A stretch of 64,000 nucleotides of DNA from Bradyrhizobium sp. (GCF_022844465.1 NZ_JALHLP010000001.1:1116001-1180000); one strand, 5' to 3'; shown: positions 9,146 to 18,428, numbered from the stretch's first letter. A program made the numbers and translations. Notes: a model not told the origin generated them from the sequence alone.

Positions 9146-10678
9146 ATGAACATCGATCTCGCCGCACTGCCGGATGATGTGGAAACGCTGCAGCGTTTGG
9201 TGCGTGCTCTCGCGGCCGAGCGTACCAACTTGCGCGAGGCGAACGCGGAGATCAAACGGCTCAATCTCATTATCAAGATGCTCCAGCGCAGCCAGTTCGG
9301 CCGGCGCGCCGAGCGGCTCAATGACGATCAGCTGCAGTTTGGCCTTGAAGACAACACCGATCTTGCCCGCGTCGAAGCCAGCCTTCCGCTTCCCCAAGCC
9401 GCTGATACACCCAAGGCCCGAGACGAGCGACCGAGCCTGCCGGCGCACCTCACCCGCGAGCACGTCCGGCTGGATGTCGAGCATCAGGCCTGCCCCTGCT
9501 GTGGCCGCGCGCTGCACCTGATCGGCGAGACGACGAGCGAGATGCTCGACCATGTCCCGGCGCGGCTGCGGGTCGTCCGTATCTGCCGGCCGCGTTACGG
9601 CTGCAGGGCCTGCGGGACCATCCACCAGGCGCCCGCGCCAGAACGGCCGATCGCCAAGGGGCTAGCGACCCCGGCCCTGCTCGCCCACGTCCTGGTCTCC
9701 AAATACTGCGATCACCTGCCGCTCTACCGGCAAAGCCAGATTTTTGCCCGGCAGGACGTCGAGATCGACCGCTCCACCCTGGCGAACTGGGTCGGCGGAG
9801 CCTGCTGGTGGCTCGCGCCCTTGCAGAAGAGGCTCGCCGAGCACGTGTTCGCTTCGCAGAAGCTGTTTGCCGACGACACTCCGATCCCTGTGCTGGATCC
9901 GGGCCGGGGCCGTACCAAGACCGGCAGGCTGTGGGTCTACGCCCGCGACGACCGGCCCTGGAATGGGCCCGAGCCTCCGGCGACCGTCTACCTCTATAGT
10001 CCCGACCGGAAGGCCGAGCGCCCGGCCTCTCACCTGGCCGGGTTCAGCGGCATCGTACAGGTCGACGGCTATCCCGGCTTCGACCGGCTCAGCAATGGCG
10101 GCAGAATCCAGCTGGCAGGGTGTTGGGCTCACGCCAGACGCAAGTTCTATGAGGTGCAGCGAGCCACGGGCTCGCCTGTAGCGGCAGAAGCGCTGCGGCG
10201 CATCGCCGAGTTCTACGCGATCGAGAATGCCATCCGCGGCCGAGCCGCCGATGCACGACAGGGCGTCCGTCAATCCAGATCGCTGCCTCTGGTCACGGCG
10301 ATGAAGGCTTGGCTTGAGCGGCAGCTCGCTCAGATCCCGCCGCGCGGCAGCCTTGCCGACGCAATCCGCTACACTCTAAGCCGGTGGAATCTTCTCTGCC
10401 GCTTCCTGGATGATGGCCGCCTTGAACTCGACACCAACACCGTTGAGCGCGCGATCCGGCCCATCACGCTCGGCCGCAAGAACCACCTGTTTGCCGGATC
10501 GGACGGCGGCGCCGATCGCTGGGCGACCGTCTGCTCCCTCATCACCAGCGCCAAGCTCAACGACGTCGAGCCCCTCGCCTACCTCCAGGACGTGCTCGAG
10601 CGAATGTCCGGCGGCCATCCCATGAGCGAACTTGACCAGCTCCTGCCGTGGAACTGGCGTCCAAAAACCCTCAACTGA
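9146..10678 (+). CDS. tnpC: IS66 transposase TnpC (DDE)
   Basis: A 510-aa intact transposase. It starts with a leucine-rich coiled coil (residues 15-50), followed by a zinc-finger-like region (ACPCCGR about 116-121 and YGCRACG about 151-157). The DDE catalytic triad lies at FADDTPIPVL (D243 or D244), VQVDGYPGFD (D307) and NTVERAIRPI (E434), with the C-terminal GRKNHLFAGSDGGADRWA signature. The gene begins 57 bases after tnpB and ends 27 bases before the right terminal repeat. It may still act in trans on related copies although tnpA here is broken. Confidence 0.96.
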   Translation: MNIDLAALPDDVETLQRLVRALAAERTNLREANAEIKRLNLIIKMLQRSQFGRRAERLNDDQLQFGLEDNTDLARVEASLPLPQAADTPKARDERPSLPAHLTREHVRLDVEHQACPCCGRALHLIGETTSEMLDHVPARLRVVRICRPRYGCRACGTIHQAPAPERPIAKGLATPALLAHVLVSKYCDHLPLYRQSQIFARQDVEIDRSTLANWVGGACWWLAPLQKRLAEHVFASQKLFADDTPIPVLDPGRGRTKTGRLWVYARDDRPWNGPEPPATVYLYSPDRKAERPASHLAGFSGIVQVDGYPGFDRLSNGGRIQLAGCWAHARRKFYEVQRATGSPVAAEALRRIAEFYAIENAIRGRAADARQGVRQSRSLPLVTAMKAWLERQLAQIPPRGSLADAIRYTLSRWNLLCRFLDDGRLELDTNTVERAIRPITLGRKNHLFAGSDGGADRWATVCSLITSAKLNDVEPLAYLQDVLERMSGGHPMSELDQLLPWNWRPKTLN

Positions 10679-10684
10679 CACGAC

Positions 10685-10705
10685 GTGCAAGAAATGGACG
10701 CTTAC
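10685..10705 (-). repeat. IS66 right terminal inverted repeat
   Basis: Reverse complement of the left end; read on the minus strand it starts GTAAGCGTCC and differs at one of 21 positions. The outer boundary is at 10705. Confidence 0.9.
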
Positions 10706-10772
10706 TGCAAAATTTACAGGGCGCAGTTCTTTGTACGCACAGACACCGATTTGGAATCACCTGTTCATGCCG

Positions 10773-12011
10773 TCAGCGGCCGAGCACCGTTATGCAAGCC
10801 ACCGCCTCTTCGATGCCGTGGATGCCGCCACCGTTCTCGGCGATCGCAATCCGCGCATCGGCGACCTGCCTGGGGCCCGCTTCGCCACGCAGTTGCGAAA
10901 CGAGCTCGAATATCTGGCCAAGGCCGGTCGCGCCGATCGGATGTCCTTTCGACTCGAGCCCGCCCGATGGATTGACCGGGATGCGGCCGCCGATCCGCGT
11001 CTCGCCGCGCGCGGCGATCGGGCCGCCGTCGCCGAAGGCGCAGAAGCCAAGATTCTCGACCTGGATGATTTCACCCATGGCTGTAGCATCGTGGACTTCG
11101 GCGACTGAAACATCCTCGGGGCCAACCCCAGCAATCTCGTATGCGCGCTTCGCCGCCAGGGCAGAGACGTGCTTTTCCACTTCCTCCGGCTCACGATCGG
11201 AGCCCGACTGCACAACCGAGGCCAGAACCCGAACCGCACGCCGCGCGTCCAGTCCCAGACGAGTCAGGGCGCCCCTGTTGCAAATCACTGCGGCCGCCGC
11301 GCCATCCGAAATCGGTGCGCACATTGGCAAAGTCAGCGGATAGGCGATCGGAGGCGCCGCCAGCACCTCCTCCACAGTATAGCCGTTCCTGTACTGCGAT
11401 TGCGGATTGTGGATTGAATGATTGTGGTTCTTGGCGGCAATGGCCGCCAGCTGCGCTCTGGTTGTGCCGAACCGCTTCATGTGAAAGCGGCTGAAGGCGG
11501 CATAGACATCCATGAAAACACTGTAGGGCTTGTTCGACATCGTGCCGTCGGGCACGTCGACGCCCTCCCCCATCTTCGCCAACCGGGCAACCGTTTCGTC
11601 CCGCGTGCTCACATCCCATCCACTGTCGAACACCGAGAACATCAGGTCGCGGTCGCGCGAGTACATCTTCTCTGCCCCGATCGCCAGGGCCACGTCGCCT
11701 TGACCGGCCTTGACGAAGTTCACCGCCGAGTTGAAGGCCGAGCTGCCACTGGCGCAGGCGTTCTCGACATTGATCACCGGAATGCCGCCGATCCCCATGC
11801 TGCGGAGCGCGATTTCGCCCCGGATCATGTGCTGGCGCTCCATGTGCCCCTGCGAGACATTGGCGAAATAGGCCGCGTCGAGGTCGGATTTCTCGATTCC
11901 TGCGTCGCTCAGCGCCGCGTCGGTGGCCTGCCGCGTCATGGTCTTGAGGTCTGTCTCAAGCATCCGGCCGAACGGCGTCATGCCGACGCCTATGATGAAG
12001 ATTTCTTGCAT
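10773..12011 (-). CDS. Thiolase-family acetyl-CoA acetyltransferase (SCP2-type)
   Basis: 412 aa from the ATG at 12011, with a strong GGGGGAG 8 bases upstream; the open frame extends 23 codons further, without a good start. It has the thiolase active sites: NACASGSSAF with the acyl-accepting Cys, NPSGGLESKGHPIGATGLGQ with the catalytic His, and a C-terminal AENGGGIHG in place of the usual CxG loop. That last feature fits the SCP2/lipid-transfer-type thiolase subgroup, often found in aromatic, terpenoid or sterol side-chain catabolism. It is divergent from an SDR gene and near acyl-CoA synthetase and enoyl-CoA hydratase genes, so CoA-ester degradation is likely. The IS66 element ends 67 bases past its 3' end. 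Confidence 0.88.
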   Translation of the reverse strand: MQEIFIIGVGMTPFGRMLETDLKTMTRQATDAALSDAGIEKSDLDAAYFANVSQGHMERQHMIRGEIALRSMGIGGIPVINVENACASGSSAFNSAVNFVKAGQGDVALAIGAEKMYSRDRDLMFSVFDSGWDVSTRDETVARLAKMGEGVDVPDGTMSNKPYSVFMDVYAAFSRFHMKRFGTTRAQLAAIAAKNHNHSIHNPQSQYRNGYTVEEVLAAPPIAYPLTLPMCAPISDGAAAAVICNRGALTRLGLDARRAVRVLASVVQSGSDREPEEVEKHVSALAAKRAYEIAGVGPEDVSVAEVHDATAMGEIIQVENLGFCAFGDGGPIAARGETRIGGRIPVNPSGGLESKGHPIGATGLGQIFELVSQLRGEAGPRQVADARIAIAENGGGIHGIEEAVACITVLGR

Positions 12012-12162
12012 GGTAATCACTCCCCCGCAGCCAAGCCAAACAGCCAGCAACCATCCGCCGGTCGTCCCAAAATTGCGCAAGAATGCGCGAACGCCCTACG
12101 CGGTCAGAAACCGTCTCACACACTCGCGGCACTGTACGCCGATCAGCACAAAAGGACCATCC

Positions 12163-12942
12163 ATGCCCGCCCCGATCCGCCTTCCAAGCTTCCGTCTCGA
12201 CGATCGCGTGGCGCTGGTCACCGGATCCGGCGCCGGGATAGGTGCCGGGATCGCAACCGGTTTGGCCGAAGCGGGCGCAGACCTGGTCCTCGTGGGCCGC
12301 AGCCATGGCCCGCTCGAAGCCACCGCCCGGCAGGTAGAAAGTCTCGGCCGCAAAGCAACCATCGTAGTCTGCGATTTGACCGATCGAACGGGGCTGCGAC
12401 GCCACATTGCGAACCTGCAGCGCCTCGATATTCTGGTCAACAATGCCGGCACGAGTATTCCGGAACCGATCCTGGACGTTACCGATGCCAGCCTCGATAC
12501 GACGGTCGGCCTCAACGTCACGGCGCTGTTCATCGCCTCCCAGGCGGCCGTCCGGAAAATGCTGGAAACTCCTGACCGCAAGCAGCGCGGTGGCGCGATT
12601 GTCAATATTTCATCCCAGATGGGCCATGTCGGAGCCGCCAATCGCACTGTCTATTGTATGACCAAGCACGCCGTAGAAGGCCTGACCAAGGCCATGGCGA
12701 TCGAGCTTGCGCCACATCGGATCAGGGTCAACAGCGTTGGCCCAACGCTTGTTGATACGCCGCTTGCCCGCCGCATCGTGGATACGCCGGAGAAACGCGC
12801 CTATTTCGAATCCCGCATCCCGCTCGGTACATTGGCCAGCATCGAGGATATTGTGGCGGCGACCGTCTATCTCGCATCACCAGCGGCGGCGATGGTGACG
12901 GGCGCGCATCTTCTGGTCGACGGCGGCTGGACCGCGCAGTAG
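12163..12942 (+). CDS. Short-chain dehydrogenase/reductase
   Basis: A 259-aa classical SDR starting at the ATG at 12163, with AAAGGA 6 bases upstream; the longer open frame from 11923 overlaps the divergent thiolase and is not used. It has VTGSGAGIGAGIA (TGxxxGxG cofactor loop), NNAG, the active-site Ser in NISSQMG, the catalytic YCMTK (YxxxK) and a C-terminal LLVDGGW. It is a NAD(P)-dependent oxidoreductase, probably acting on a 3-hydroxyacyl or alcohol intermediate. It sits opposite the thiolase and next to the Liv operon; the actual substrate cannot be read. Confidence 0.88.
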   Translation: MPAPIRLPSFRLDDRVALVTGSGAGIGAGIATGLAEAGADLVLVGRSHGPLEATARQVESLGRKATIVVCDLTDRTGLRRHIANLQRLDILVNNAGTSIPEPILDVTDASLDTTVGLNVTALFIASQAAVRKMLETPDRKQRGGAIVNISSQMGHVGAANRTVYCMTKHAVEGLTKAMAIELAPHRIRVNSVGPTLVDTPLARRIVDTPEKRAYFESRIPLGTLASIEDIVAATVYLASPAAAMVTGAHLLVDGGWTAQ

Positions 12943-12955
12943 CTCAACGGTCGCC

Positions 12956-13660
12956 TTAATTCATATAGTGCCGGAACACGTCTGCATCGTTGCGAAGGTC
13001 GGCTGCTGGTGCGTGATGAACGATTGCGCCGTTCTTGAGAACATAGGCACGGTCGGCGATTTGCAGCGCGCTCGTCTTCTGCTCGACCATCAGAACCGCC
13101 ATACCGGTTCTCGCGAGCTCGCCGAGAGCCGCGAGAATTCGCTGCAAAGCCTGGGGTGCGAGGCCCAACGATGGCTCGTCAAGCATCAGCAATTTGGGTC
13201 CCATCATCAGGCCCCGCGACACGGCCAGCATCTGCTGCTCGCCGCCGGAGAGGGAGCCGCCGAGAATATGGCGTCTCATCTTCAGGACGGGAAACCGCTC
13301 ATACTCCGCATCCATGCGGCGTGCGATTTCGTCCCGGCCAAGCCCTGATAGATTCTCGGCCCCGATCGCAAGGTTCTCCTCCACAGTGAGGGCTGGAATG
13401 ATCTGCCGCCCCTGCGGCACATGAACGAGACCGGAACGCGCCAGTTCGTGCGCCGTCGCACCCTTGTTTGTCCTGCCATCGAATTTGATGCTGCCGCCGC
13501 GCACCTCGACCAGTCCTGAAATGGTTCGCAGCAACGTCGTCTTGCCCGCACCGTTAGCACCGAGCACGACCACGAGCTCGCCCGGCGTGACGGCCAGGTC
13601 GATGTCGTGCAGGATATCGATACTTCCGATGCCAGAGCAGACCTTTTCGAGCCGGATCAT
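12956..13660 (-). CDS. livF: ABC transporter ATP-binding protein, LivF type
   Basis: A 234-aa ATPase with Walker A GANGAGKTTLL, signature LSGGEQQMLAVSRGL and Walker B LLMLDEPSLGLAP, ending in the short LivF style (VFRHYM). It overlaps the upstream livM-livG fusion by four bases. With that fusion, LivH and a periplasmic binding protein it completes a five-domain branched-chain-amino-acid-type importer. Beside acyl-CoA synthetase and hydratase genes, the imported ligand is more likely an organic acid than an amino acid. Confidence 0.92.
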   Translation of the reverse strand: MIRLEKVCSGIGSIDILHDIDLAVTPGELVVVLGANGAGKTTLLRTISGLVEVRGGSIKFDGRTNKGATAHELARSGLVHVPQGRQIIPALTVEENLAIGAENLSGLGRDEIARRMDAEYERFPVLKMRRHILGGSLSGGEQQMLAVSRGLMMGPKLLMLDEPSLGLAPQALQRILAALGELARTGMAVLMVEQKTSALQIADRAYVLKNGAIVHHAPAADLRNDADVFRHYMN

Positions 13661-15504
13661 TGGGCCGCCTGCGCAGGTGTGCCGACCGCCTCGGCTGCGG
13701 TTCCGAGGTAGGCTGCGATGACCCGCGGATCCCGCTGCACTTCGGCCGGCGTGCCTTCGGCGATCTTCTCGCCATAATCAAGCACACTGACCCGGTCGGA
13801 CAGCCGCATGACGAACTCCATGTTGTGCTCCACCAGAAGGATGGTGGTGCCGCTGTTTCGAATCGTGCCAATCACCTGGGCGATCTCGTGCGCCTCCGCA
13901 TCGTTGAGACCGGCGATTGGCTCGTCGAGCAGCATCAAGACGGGATCTTCGGCCATCGCCCGCGCGAGCTCGGCAAGTTTGCGATGGCCGTACGGCAAGT
14001 CAGCCGGTCGCGCTTCGGACAGGTGACCGAGGTTGAAGGCCGCAAGCAGCTGGTAGGCGCGGCGGCGCTCCACGGCGTCGAATTGTGGGGAAACGAGCCA
14101 CGCGAGAAAATCGCGCGGCCAGGAGCGCTGCGAGCGCACGCCCAGCATGACGTTCTCAATCACCGTCAAACTCGGCACCAGCTGAAGGTTCTGGAACGTT
14201 CTCGACATCCCGAGCCGGGCGCGGACGTGCGCGGGCTCGTCTGTCACGTCGCGACCGCCGAGCTTCACGCAGCCACGGTCGGCCGAATAGAGACCCGACA
14301 CGCAGTTGATCAGTGTCGACTTGCCGGCGCCGTTGGGTCCGATCAATGCATGCACGGTTCCAGGCATGACGCTGATGCTGATATCGCGCAGCGCCTTTAC
14401 ACCGGAGTAGCTTTTGGACAGGCCCTCGATCTCCAGCACCGCTCCGCCGCCGCTCCGGGCTGGCGGTACTGGTGTCGCTTCCGGCAGAAGAAAGTCGGAG
14501 CCCGGGATATCCTGACGTGCGGTTGACCGTCGCGCTCCAAGGCCGACCATGGCACCTATCCGCCGCATGATCCCGATCGCCCCTTCCGGCACGAGCAGCA
14601 GCACCACCAGCAAGATCGAGCCGTAGATCAGCAGCGAAATATCGTAGAGCGAGGCGATGAACTCGGCGATCGCCAATGTGATTATAGTGCCGATCAATGG
14701 TCCATAGGAGGTGCCGAGACCCCCTATCACGGTTGCGACCAGCAAGCTGAGCGTCAAATTTAGTGTGAACGCATCGCTGTTGATATAGGCGTTCTGGTGC
14801 GTGAAGAAGACGCCGGCGATGCCAGCCGCGACGGCACTCAGCGCGAACACCGCCGTCCGCCAAACCGGTACGTTGAAGCCGGCGGTTCGGGCCGCGCTCT
14901 CGTTTTCCTTGATCGCCAGCAGCACGCGGTAGTAGCGCGACGAGAACACGTAGTCGCTGAGGATCTGTACCATGAGATACACCGCCCCCGCGATCCACAT
15001 GAAATAGACGCCGCCCAACTTACGCGAACCAAGATCCAGGCTCGGAATGCCGAGCACACCCATCGTTCCGCCGGTGAGATCCGTCCAACGCTGCACAGTG
15101 ATCTCGACAATAAAGCCGAATGCCAGCGTCGCCATTGTCAGATAGATGCCGCGCGTCCGCAGCGCCACGAGCCCCACAGCTACGCCGAGGAGGCCGGCAA
15201 TAGCCACGCCGGCAAGCATGGAGTAGCCGAGCGGCCAGCCCAACCTGGCCGACAACAGGGCCGATCCATAGGCTCCGGCGGCATAGAACCCGGCTTGGCC
15301 GAGCGACATCTGTCCGGACAGCCCGAGCAGGATGTTCAGCCCGATGACGGCGACCGCCGTGTAGCAGAGCGTCTGCGCCAAATGAATGTAGAACTTGTTG
15401 CTGACGACCAGTGGAAACACCATGATGACGACGGCTGCCAGCAGAAACAGCGCCAGCCTGAGAAGCGGACGGCGATAAGGTAGCGGTGCCGGTTCAGCGG
15501 ACAT
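13657..15504 (-). CDS. Fused LivM permease and LivG ATPase
   Basis: 615 aa from the ATG at 15504, with GAAGG just upstream inside livH; the open frame goes on to 15531. Residues 1-310 or so form a LivM permease with about eight to ten membrane segments (for example LLRLALFLLAAVVIMVFPLVV and GLNILLGLSGQMSLGQAGFYAAGAY). A linker rich in Pro, Arg and Gly follows, then a LivG ATPase with GPNGAGKSTLINCVSGLY (Walker A), the LSEARPADLPYGHRKLAELARAM region and LMLLDEPIAGLN. In most genomes these are two genes. The fusion keeps permease and ATPase 1:1. It overlaps livH by 11 bases. Confidence 0.9.
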   Translation of the reverse strand: MSAEPAPLPYRRPLLRLALFLLAAVVIMVFPLVVSNKFYIHLAQTLCYTAVAVIGLNILLGLSGQMSLGQAGFYAAGAYGSALLSARLGWPLGYSMLAGVAIAGLLGVAVGLVALRTRGIYLTMATLAFGFIVEITVQRWTDLTGGTMGVLGIPSLDLGSRKLGGVYFMWIAGAVYLMVQILSDYVFSSRYYRVLLAIKENESAARTAGFNVPVWRTAVFALSAVAAGIAGVFFTHQNAYINSDAFTLNLTLSLLVATVIGGLGTSYGPLIGTIITLAIAEFIASLYDISLLIYGSILLVVLLLVPEGAIGIMRRIGAMVGLGARRSTARQDIPGSDFLLPEATPVPPARSGGGAVLEIEGLSKSYSGVKALRDISISVMPGTVHALIGPNGAGKSTLINCVSGLYSADRGCVKLGGRDVTDEPAHVRARLGMSRTFQNLQLVPSLTVIENVMLGVRSQRSWPRDFLAWLVSPQFDAVERRRAYQLLAAFNLGHLSEARPADLPYGHRKLAELARAMAEDPVLMLLDEPIAGLNDAEAHEIAQVIGTIRNSGTTILLVEHNMEFVMRLSDRVSVLDYGEKIAEGTPAEVQRDPRVIAAYLGTAAEAVGTPAQAAQ

Positions 15505-16393
15505 CTGCCTTCGCCTCTCCAAACAGGCCACTGGGCTTCACAACCAGCAGTGCTAGAACGACCAGCAGTGGGTAGAGATCGCCGAATGCCGAGTTGAAAT
15601 AGTTCGAGAAGCTTTCTGCCATTCCGAAGATGATCGCTCCAGCCAACACGCCGAGCGGATTGGCAAAGCCGCCGAGCGAAGCGACCGCGAGTGCTTTCAC
15701 CGTGAAGACCAGCCCCATATGTGGCTGCACAGTGACGATCGGCCCAACGAGTATGCCTGAAATCGCGGCCAGCACAGAGGCGATCACGAAGACGAGCACG
15801 GTAGTGCGGGTGACGTCGATTCCAAGCAGTGCCGCCGTTTCGCGGTTGAACGCGATGGCGCGAATGGCCCGCCCATGGGTCGTAAGGAACAGGAAAACAT
15901 AGAACAGGCCGACCACGAGAAACGCAGCGGCGATCACCAGCAACTCCTCCACAAAAACGCCAACACCCATGATCTTGATCACATTGTCGCGGGAGGCGGA
16001 GAATAGCGGCGGCGAGTACTGCGAGGACTTGCCCCACACCAGCGTCGCCACGTTCTGCATGATCAGCGCGACGCCCATGGTCGTCAGCACCCAGGAATAC
16101 TGCCCCCCGACCAGCGATTTCAGCCGGTCGAGTGGCCGCAGTGCGATGCGCTCCAGTCCCCAGCCCATGAGCGCCAGCACGGCGATCACTAGGACGGCAA
16201 CCAAGATCACCGGCACGCCCACCAAGAGCAAAGTCATGCTCAGATAGGCGGCAATCATCAGGAACTCGCCCTGCCCGAAGTTCATCCGGGTGGTAGCCAA
16301 GTGCGCAATGAACAGACCTTTGGCAGTGAGGGCGTACAGCGCACCCATCGTCAAGCCGCTCAGGAAGAGCTGAATGAAATTCGCGGTCGACAT
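15494..16393 (-). CDS. livH: Branched-chain amino acid-type ABC permease, LivH
   Basis: A 299-aa very hydrophobic inner-membrane protein with the LivH pattern: FIQLFLSGLTMGALYALTAKGL at the N-terminus, NFGQGEFLMIAAY, the EAA-like region GIDVTRTTVLVFVIASVLAAISG, and VKALAVASLGGFANPLGVLAGAIIFG near the end. It forms the transmembrane pathway with the LivM half of the downstream fusion. It starts 37 bases after the binding-protein gene ends and overlaps the fusion gene, consistent with one operon. Confidence 0.93.
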   Translation of the reverse strand: MSTANFIQLFLSGLTMGALYALTAKGLFIAHLATTRMNFGQGEFLMIAAYLSMTLLLVGVPVILVAVLVIAVLALMGWGLERIALRPLDRLKSLVGGQYSWVLTTMGVALIMQNVATLVWGKSSQYSPPLFSASRDNVIKIMGVGVFVEELLVIAAAFLVVGLFYVFLFLTTHGRAIRAIAFNRETAALLGIDVTRTTVLVFVIASVLAAISGILVGPIVTVQPHMGLVFTVKALAVASLGGFANPLGVLAGAIIFGMAESFSNYFNSAFGDLYPLLVVLALLVVKPSGLFGEAKADVR

Positions 16394-16430
16394 CGATGCT
16401 CCACGCTGCGAGAGGTCAGCGACGCCTCAA

Positions 16431-17564
16431 TCAGTACTTCAGGCGAACGACGGCCCCGTCCTTCCAAACTCCGAGAAAGACGTGCTCCCGGTCGAGACAC
16501 TCGTGATCCTTGGGTCCATATGGCTTGGCCGGCGTCGCCGAGATCGCTTTGATGCCATCAACCGCCTCCAGCGCATCGCGTACCGCTTCCGCCTCCATGG
16601 ACTTGGCCGTGTCGAGCGCCTTGAGCGCGACTTGCGCCGCATCGAATCCCAAGGCCGCCACAACCGGCCAGCGAAACTCCTTGCCGTACTCCTTCTCCAT
16701 GCGCGCGACGAAAGCCTTCGGGGCATCGAGTGACAGATCGAGGGCCTGACCCATGACCGTTCCCTCGATCTCCTTCGCGCCCACGATGTCGCGTACTTTC
16801 AGCGACGATAAACCCCAATTGCCGGCAATCGTCGGCTTGTAATCGATCTTCGACATCGGCCGGAACACCAGTTCGAACGACTCATGGAAGTTGAGCACAA
16901 GCTCGGCGCCAGATTCCTTCATCTTCAACATCTGCGGCGTCAGGTCCGAAACGTTCGGCGCCACAGCTTCCACTGCTACGAGGTTGGCTCCCCGCGCCTT
17001 GATGCCATCCGCGATCTCCTTTGCTGCGAAATTTCCGTAGCCCGTGGTCGAATGGACCAGACCTATCTTCTTGAATGTCTTCACGCCCCAATCGAGCATG
17101 CCTTCAATCTGATACTTCTCGACCATCGAGCAGCGGAAGATGAAGCTCGGTTTCTCATCGATAAACTGGGATGTGATGTTGGAGGCGATCGCAGGGCCTG
17201 CAATCAACGGCACGCCGGCCTTCTGAACAATCGGCGCGAACGCAAGGACGTTGCCGCTCGACACGGTGCCCATAATGAGCGGAACCTTGTCGCTCTGCAG
17301 CAGCCGCTGGACCAGCGAAACGGCTTTCTGCGGATTGGCTTCGTCGTCGTAAATGACAAACTCGACCTTGTGCTTGCCGGCTGCAGAGTAATCCTTAAGT
17401 GCGAGCTTCATGCCCTGCAGATAGCTTTCGCCGAAGTCGACGATGGCCGGCGGCCCACTCAGGCCCATGACTACCCCGATCTTCACGTCGGCGGCGAAGC
17501 TCGCACCCCCGAGCGCGGCGGATGAGAGAATCACACCTAATAAAGTCACGCCAATTTTTTTCAT
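16431..17564 (-). CDS. Branched-chain amino acid-type ABC transporter substrate-binding protein
   Basis: A 377-aa periplasmic protein with a Sec signal peptide (MKKIGVTLLGVILSSAALGG, cleaved after SFA) and the Leu/Ile/Val-binding fold: VKIGVVMGLSGPPAIVDFGE, VIYDDEANPQKAVSLVQRLL, VPLIAGPAIASNITSQF and VHSTTGYGNFAAKEI. It is the first gene of the operon with livH, livM-livG and livF. A GGGAGGAACAAGCAG ribosome-binding region precedes the ATG. The ligand is unknown; the neighbouring CoA ligase and hydratase suggest a fatty, dicarboxylic or aromatic acid. Confidence 0.92.
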   Translation of the reverse strand: MKKIGVTLLGVILSSAALGGASFAADVKIGVVMGLSGPPAIVDFGESYLQGMKLALKDYSAAGKHKVEFVIYDDEANPQKAVSLVQRLLQSDKVPLIMGTVSSGNVLAFAPIVQKAGVPLIAGPAIASNITSQFIDEKPSFIFRCSMVEKYQIEGMLDWGVKTFKKIGLVHSTTGYGNFAAKEIADGIKARGANLVAVEAVAPNVSDLTPQMLKMKESGAELVLNFHESFELVFRPMSKIDYKPTIAGNWGLSSLKVRDIVGAKEIEGTVMGQALDLSLDAPKAFVARMEKEYGKEFRWPVVAALGFDAAQVALKALDTAKSMEAEAVRDALEAVDGIKAISATPAKPYGPKDHECLDREHVFLGVWKDGAVVRLKY

Positions 17565-17629
17565 CTGCTTGTTCCTCCCGGGTTGACTTGTTTTTGTGGC
17601 ATCATTGGAATTACAGCATTACTTGAGCA

Positions 17630-18424
17630 TTACTTGGCCTTGAAATTGGCGTCGCGCCGCTCGCGAAACGATTGCGTTCCCTCCGCCAGATCCTCCGACC
17701 GGCCGAGATCATAAAACGACCGTACCTCCGCCTTCAGAGCGTCGGCGAACGGCATCCCGACCATCCTTCGCATCGTCGCTTTGGCAAAGCGATGCGCCAA
17801 CGGCGCCCGCCGTGCCAGCATCTGGGCATAGTCGAGCGCCTTCGCCAGCAGTTCGGCCTGCGGCCAGACCCGGTTGACGAGGCCGATTCGATGCGCGGAC
17901 GCAGCATCGATCCTTTCACCGGAAAGGATCATCTCCATCGCGTTGCCAAGGCCGATAATCATCGGCAGCCGCACCAGGCCGCCATCGCAGGCGTGAAAGC
18001 CCCACTTCGAATCCTGCAACGCGAATTCAGCGTTGTCGGAGCAAAAGCGGAGATCACAAGCGAGTGCGATCTCCAATCCGCCGGAGATTGCGAAGCCGTT
18101 AACGGCGGCGATCAGCGGCTTGTCGATCTCCATGCCCCGCGTGATCCCGCCGAGGCCGACGCCGTCGACCCATTTGCGACGGAATTCGTGCGGCGGCAGG
18201 GTTGCGAATGACATCGTATATGTTTTGAGGTCGGCGCCGGCACAGAACGCCTTGTCTCCCGCGCCGGTAATAACGCCGACCCGGGCCGAGTCGTCGGCAT
18301 CGAATTCACGCCAGACATCGACCAGCGCCTCGTGCGCTCCGAAATCGAGCGAATTCATTTTTTGGGCGCGGTCGATTGTGACCAACCATACCGCCCCCTG
18401 CCTGTCGACGCGAATGTCAGCCAT
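17630..18424 (-). CDS. Enoyl-CoA hydratase/isomerase
   Basis: A 264-aa crotonase-family enzyme. GAGDKAFCAGADLKTY forms one part of the oxyanion hole and NGFAISGGLEIALACDLRFCSDNAEFALQDSKWGF the other, followed by GGLVRLPMIIG and the usual C-terminal helices. It would hydrate or isomerise a 2,3-enoyl-CoA. It lies 4 bases after the acyl-CoA synthetase gene in the same direction, so the two are probably co-transcribed. Its stop codon sits inside the second unit of an 11-bp tandem repeat (AGCATTACTTG, 17615-17636). Confidence 0.92.
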   Translation of the reverse strand: MADIRVDRQGAVWLVTIDRAQKMNSLDFGAHEALVDVWREFDADDSARVGVITGAGDKAFCAGADLKTYTMSFATLPPHEFRRKWVDGVGLGGITRGMEIDKPLIAAVNGFAISGGLEIALACDLRFCSDNAEFALQDSKWGFHACDGGLVRLPMIIGLGNAMEMILSGERIDAASAHRIGLVNRVWPQAELLAKALDYAQMLARRAPLAHRFAKATMRRMVGMPFADALKAEVRSFYDLGRSEDLAEGTQSFRERRDANFKAK

Positions 18425-18428
18425 CGGG

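Larger units (their letters stand above)
8128..10705 (+). mobile_element. IS66-family insertion sequence (2578 bp)
   Basis: The element is bounded by near-perfect terminal inverted repeats: GTAAGCGTCCATTTCT at 8128 and its reverse complement ending at 10705, with 20 of 21 terminal bases matching. It holds the three-gene IS66 set tnpA (broken), tnpB and tnpC. The flanking octamers differ (GGATTTCG left, TGCAAAAT right), so the 8-bp target duplication expected for IS66 is missing. That suggests recombination or an adjacent deletion after insertion. A remnant of a related element lies at 45211-45348. Confidence 0.93.
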
